From assembly GCF_041146395.1 (NCBI RefSeq), contig NC_091010.1, positions 50,302,001 through 50,366,000 of the forward strand: DNA of 64,000 bases, read 5' to 3'. Positions 1 through 64,000 of this stretch are shown in pieces. How positions within the stretch are numbered: position 1 is the first letter of the stretch; each line of letters begins with the position of its first letter. This DNA is from Eulemur rufifrons (taxonomy: Eukaryota; Chordata; Mammalia; Primates; Lemuridae). The translations under genes were made by a program, and so were the position numbers. Below the pieces are notes generated by a model. The model had not been told where the DNA came from. It ran no database searches and saw only the letters and a list, made by a program, of their open reading frames with translations.

Positions 1-212
1 AGATGCAGAATCACATAACTTTATTAACAGATTGGAATGGATACTTTCACCTGGCCCTCGAGCAAAGTCCAGACAGGAAGCCAAGGGATACACATGGCCG
101 AGTAGGAATGGTGCATGGAAGGAAGGAAGGGTCTAGATGTGCGAGCTCTTGTTCAACCATGCCCGTGTCTGTCAGGAAATGCTTGTTCTCAGGCAGCAGG
201 CACTGCACTTAC
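1..212. other. CFAP43 intron 29 (partial)
   Basis: Starts with the donor of exon 29 and runs out of the window. No exon or recognisable repeat is seen in it. Confidence 0.7.
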
Positions 213-60905
<60,693 letters not shown>

Positions 60906-61254
60906 GGCCGCGTTGCTCTCGGCCGGGCGCGGGCAGCAAACGCCGGACCCCGGCTCTAGCCTGTAACGGTCTCTCCTGGCCGGGGCCCGCCGGGCGGCGG
61001 CGCAGCTGCTGTTGACGCCGTATCCCGGAGACCAGAACCCCCGCGCCCATTGGCTCTGCCCTCCTGCGGCTCTCGCGCCAGCCAAGCGGATTGGTGGACG
61101 TGCTGCCGCGTCTCGGCCAACGGGAGAGCGATGAGCCGAGCGACACTCCGCTTGGGTGCTGGAGTGGCCCGGGTCGGGGCAGGTCATTCCAATACGTGTG
61201 TCAAAACGGACTGAGTGCTGACCGTGCCAAACCGTGTCCCAAGAGCCATGAAGG

Positions 61255-61410
61255 CATTGTTTCGTTTAATCTTCACATCTCCAGCAGCCCCATTTTCCAG
61301 AGAAGGAAAGTGAGGAGAACAGAGGTACGCAACTTGCCCCAGTCTGCAAAGCCGAGTGGGACTTAAATCCAGGTCTAGTCTAAATACGGAGCTCCAAACC
61401 CTTAATGACG
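61255..61410 (-). mobile_element. MIR SINE
   Basis: 'ttcgtttaatcttcacatct', 'ccccattttccagagaagga', 'gcaacttgccccagtctgca' are reverse MIR. Lies about 350 bp upstream of the start codon, at the edge of the CpG island. Confidence 0.85.
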
Positions 61411-61639
61411 ATGTAACACGTTCAAATGTACCCTCTGCTACCTCAAGGAAGCAGGGAGCTTCCGAAGTAACCTGATCGAATGATCAGCAGCTCATTGTCG
61501 CTTCTCGCCTTCCCTGCTCTCCAGTCCCCTCTCTGCGCTCCCGCCCTCACCCTCTCCTTTCTTCCCCTCTGTCCTCTTCTCTTCCCTGTGCCCTCCTCCC
61601 TTCTTTAAGTCTCTCCTTCCTGTCTGGCCACCTTCTATC

Positions 61640-61770
61640 CTTCATTTCTTCACAAGTATTTAGTGAGCATCTCCCATGCGTTTATGCATTGCACTGGGGG
61701 GAAAAATACGGAGAAAAACGGATAAAATTCCTTCCTTCTTGGAACTTAGAGACTGGTGGGGACCTTAGAG
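61640..61770 (-). mobile_element. L2 3' end fragment
   Basis: 'tcacaagtatttagtgagcatc' to 'ttccttcttggaacttagag', reverse L2 terminus. Confidence 0.75.
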
Positions 61771-61779
61771 GGGAATAGA

Positions 61780-62320
61780 CACCCACTTTATTACACAAAT
61801 ATAGAATTATAGATTGAAATAAGAAAAGAAACGTGATATTAGGAGTGCTTGTGTTGGGATGCTCACCTAATGACAGAGATTCTCTGCTTGGCCAAATTTT
61901 AGTCAGGCTCCTGAGCCTTCTCCTAGGCCCATCTGTGCACTTCCTTGTAAAATCCGGTTTTAGCAAAGAACTCTGCTAAGTCAGTTGGGAAAGAACTCCT
62001 CCCCCTTCAAATATTAATATCTGATCACCCTCCATTTCTGATAAGGTCCCTCATCCTCCCCCAGTTGATGTCCGATCTTTAGCAATAATCCTGTTTGGTC
62101 AATTTAGCCAGAATCCCTCTTCCCTCAGATGTTTTCTCTTAGTAATTTTTCATCCACTGTGCCCCATCCTGCTCCTTGGCTATAAATTTCCATTTGCCCG
62201 TGCTGTATTTGGAGTGGAGCCCAATCTCTCTCCCCTATCCTAAATCCCATTGTCATGGTCTCTATACCTATCATGATGGTCCTGCATAAAGTCTACTTTA
62301 AGATGCTTTGAAAAGTATGT
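61780..62320. other. 5' flank, unclassified
   Basis: No gene seen. 61880-62310 may be an old LTR ('ctgctccttggctataaatt', 'cataaagtctactttaag') but I cannot place it. Confidence 0.35.
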
Positions 62321-62322
62321 TT

Positions 62323-62396
62323 GGGCGGGCTGCGGAGGCTCACGCCTGTAATCCTAGCACTCTGGGAGGCCGAGGCAGGTGGATCATTTGAGCATG
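62323..62396 (+). mobile_element. truncated Alu (first ~70 bp)
   Basis: gggcgggctgcggaggctca to gcaggtggatcatttgagcat, then similarity stops abruptly with no poly-A. Confidence 0.85.
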
Positions 62397-62472
62397 TTTT
62401 TAAAATGAAAGAACATAGAATAGAAAATTTCACAGTGCATCCTACATGGTAAAGGTAAATACTGTTTTAGGG

Positions 62473-62497
62473 GTGTGTGTGTGTGTGTGTGTGTGTA
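62473..62497. repeat. (TG)n microsatellite
   Basis: About 12 uninterrupted GT units. Confidence 0.95.
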
Positions 62498-62499
62498 TT

Positions 62500-63150
62500 T
62501 TGTTCTTGGTCATTAAACAAAATGAACTTTTTTCTCTTAAAAGAAAGTAAGCACTTTAGGGGGACTGTGAAGGAGACACAATGTATTTCATCAAGTCCAA
62601 GACAAACTGATAAGGGAGAAATAATCTACCAATTAAATTACAACAGAATCCTAGAATTTTTATTTTATGCTTATTGAAAGAGCTCTTTTAAACTGCAACA
62701 TATTTTTATCATAAAAGATCTCCTAAGCTTATGTAGAAATAGATTTTCATCCTAGCTTATTCTTGTGTAAGTGTAAAATGGAAAATATAAGTGACATAAA
62801 TAAAGGTATTCCTTCAACTTTTTCACTTTTAGAATCCAACTCTTTTAAATAATTGTTCAAGTCAGAGTCCTAGGAATTATTTTCCTCACCCCTCCACCCA
62901 TGGCATTGCCCTCTGTGCCAACAAGAACATTTAATTTAATAATGTAGTAAGAGTGCTCTTATTGTCTCTGGGATTTTCTTCCAAGCCGTTGACATGTACC
63001 CTGCAAGTTCAAGCACGGACAATAACATCTATGTCAGGACTACCACCCAGCCTACAGTGATTTTAGATATACCCCAATTTTCAGAGGTGTTACAATGTGA
63101 AGAAATGTGAATCTTAGAACCAATGAGATTTGGTAGCAGGTAAGAGATGA
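62500..63150. other. 5' flank, AT-rich
   Basis: No gene, exon or repeat recognised. Confidence 0.5.
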
Positions 63151-63365
63151 GACTCAGGTGTTAGACCAGAGTTGAAAAAACAGCTCCTCCTTCAAAAGTG
63201 TGTTGATCTTGAGAAAGTCACTTAACCTCTGACCCCCAGTTTCCTTACCCCCGAGATAGTAATATTAACAATACTTAATTCTTAGGGTTGTTGTGAGGAT
63301 TAAAGATTTTTCAGGTAGAACATTTAGCAGATACCTGACAGGAAGTGTACATTAAACAGATGGGG
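63150..63365 (+). mobile_element. MIR SINE
   Basis: 'gagaaagtcacttaacctct...gacccccagtttccttaccc' and 'gggttgttgtgaggattaaa'. Confidence 0.88.
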
Positions 63366-63430
63366 TTATCCCCTACATGCTTTTGTTTTGGAGGGTGGGG
63401 GCTGTCAACATTTTAATTTAACAACATACC

Positions 63431-63725
63431 TTTTTTTTTTTTTTTTTGAGACAGATTCTCACTCTGTCACCTAGGCTAGAGTGCCATGGCATTACCCTAG
63501 CTCACAGCAACCTCAAACTGCTGGGCTCAAGTGATCCTCCTGCCTCAGCCTCCCAACTAGCTGGGACTATAGGCATGTCAACACGCCTGGCTAATTTTTT
63601 CTATTTTTAGTAAAGATGGGGTCTTGCTCTTGTTCAGGCTGGTCTTGAACTCCTGAGCTCAAGCGATCCTCCCGCCTCGCCCTCCCAGAGTGCTAGGCTT
63701 ACAGGCATGATCCATCACGCTGGCC
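63431..63725 (-). mobile_element. Alu SINE with 12-bp target duplication
   Basis: Poly-T, gagacagattctcactctgt through gatccatcacgctggcc. tttaacaacata at 63417-63428 recurs at 63726-63737. Confidence 0.95.
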
Positions 63726-64000
63726 TTTAACAACATATACTGAACATGTTTCTCTATCAGTATATATAGATCTACTTTATCCCTTTGAACAGTTGTCTTT
63801 TAACAGTAGGGTATTTTTTTCTGTTTTAAAAATCAATTTGTTAAATTTTAATTTTTTTTTCCAGTATAGCATATAATAAAAAATCAAATTGTATAAAAGG
63901 TTTTTCAAATGACAACAGTCTTCACCTCATTTATTCCCACCTTATCCTTTCCTATCTCAATGCCATTCTCCAGAAGCACCTTCCAGCTGAAGAAATAAAA

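Noticed and set aside
60912..60941. possible RFX X-box (GTTGCT ... AGCAAAC) near the start codon
   Set aside because: The half-sites are 17 bp apart, whereas an X-box needs 0-3 bp. No proper X-box was found in the island, although one would be expected for a ciliary gene and may lie elsewhere.

Overview
This window is mammalian nuclear DNA, most likely from a strepsirrhine (lemur-type) primate. The evidence is about sixteen Alu copies, many of the form with 'ctagagtgccgtggcatcagcctagctcacagcaacc' style left arms and an extended AT-rich stretch in the right arm that I associate with lemurs, lying among older MIR, L2, L1M, MLT1-like LTR, MER2, MER5 and MER20 repeats. The species call is inference; primate is firm.

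One protein-coding gene fills almost the whole window: CFAP43 (WDR96), on the minus strand. The start codon is at 60905-60903, and 29 coding exons can be joined down to position 213, giving 3804 nt = 1268 codons with no stop or frameshift. All splice sites are GT-AG. As I recall the human protein is about 1665 residues, so roughly the last quarter (about nine exons) lies beyond position 1. Exons 1-16 encode the N-terminal WD40-like propeller half; exons 17-18 encode a divergent linker; exons 19-29 encode the charged, helical coiled-coil half. From exon 18 to exon 29 every exon is a multiple of three and every intron is phase 0. Established knowledge: CFAP43 works with CFAP44 in the tether/tether-head complex that anchors inner-arm dynein f/I1 to axonemal doublet microtubules; loss causes multiple flagellar malformations with male infertility and has been linked to normal-pressure hydrocephalus.

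Layout: 1-60840 is exons and introns of CFAP43; 60841-60905 is the coding part of exon 1; about 60780-61200 is a CpG-island promoter with two inverted CCAAT boxes and no TATA box; 61200-64000 is 5' flank with a MIR, an L2 fragment, a truncated Alu, a TG microsatellite and one full Alu. No second gene, RNA gene or CRISPR is supported. No previously undescribed system was found; the items worth a look are the symmetric exon run, tandem splice acceptors at exon 18, an open in-frame upstream extension of the start, three perfect palindromes of 20-22 bp in introns, a CpG-rich patch in intron 12, and dated nested insertions.
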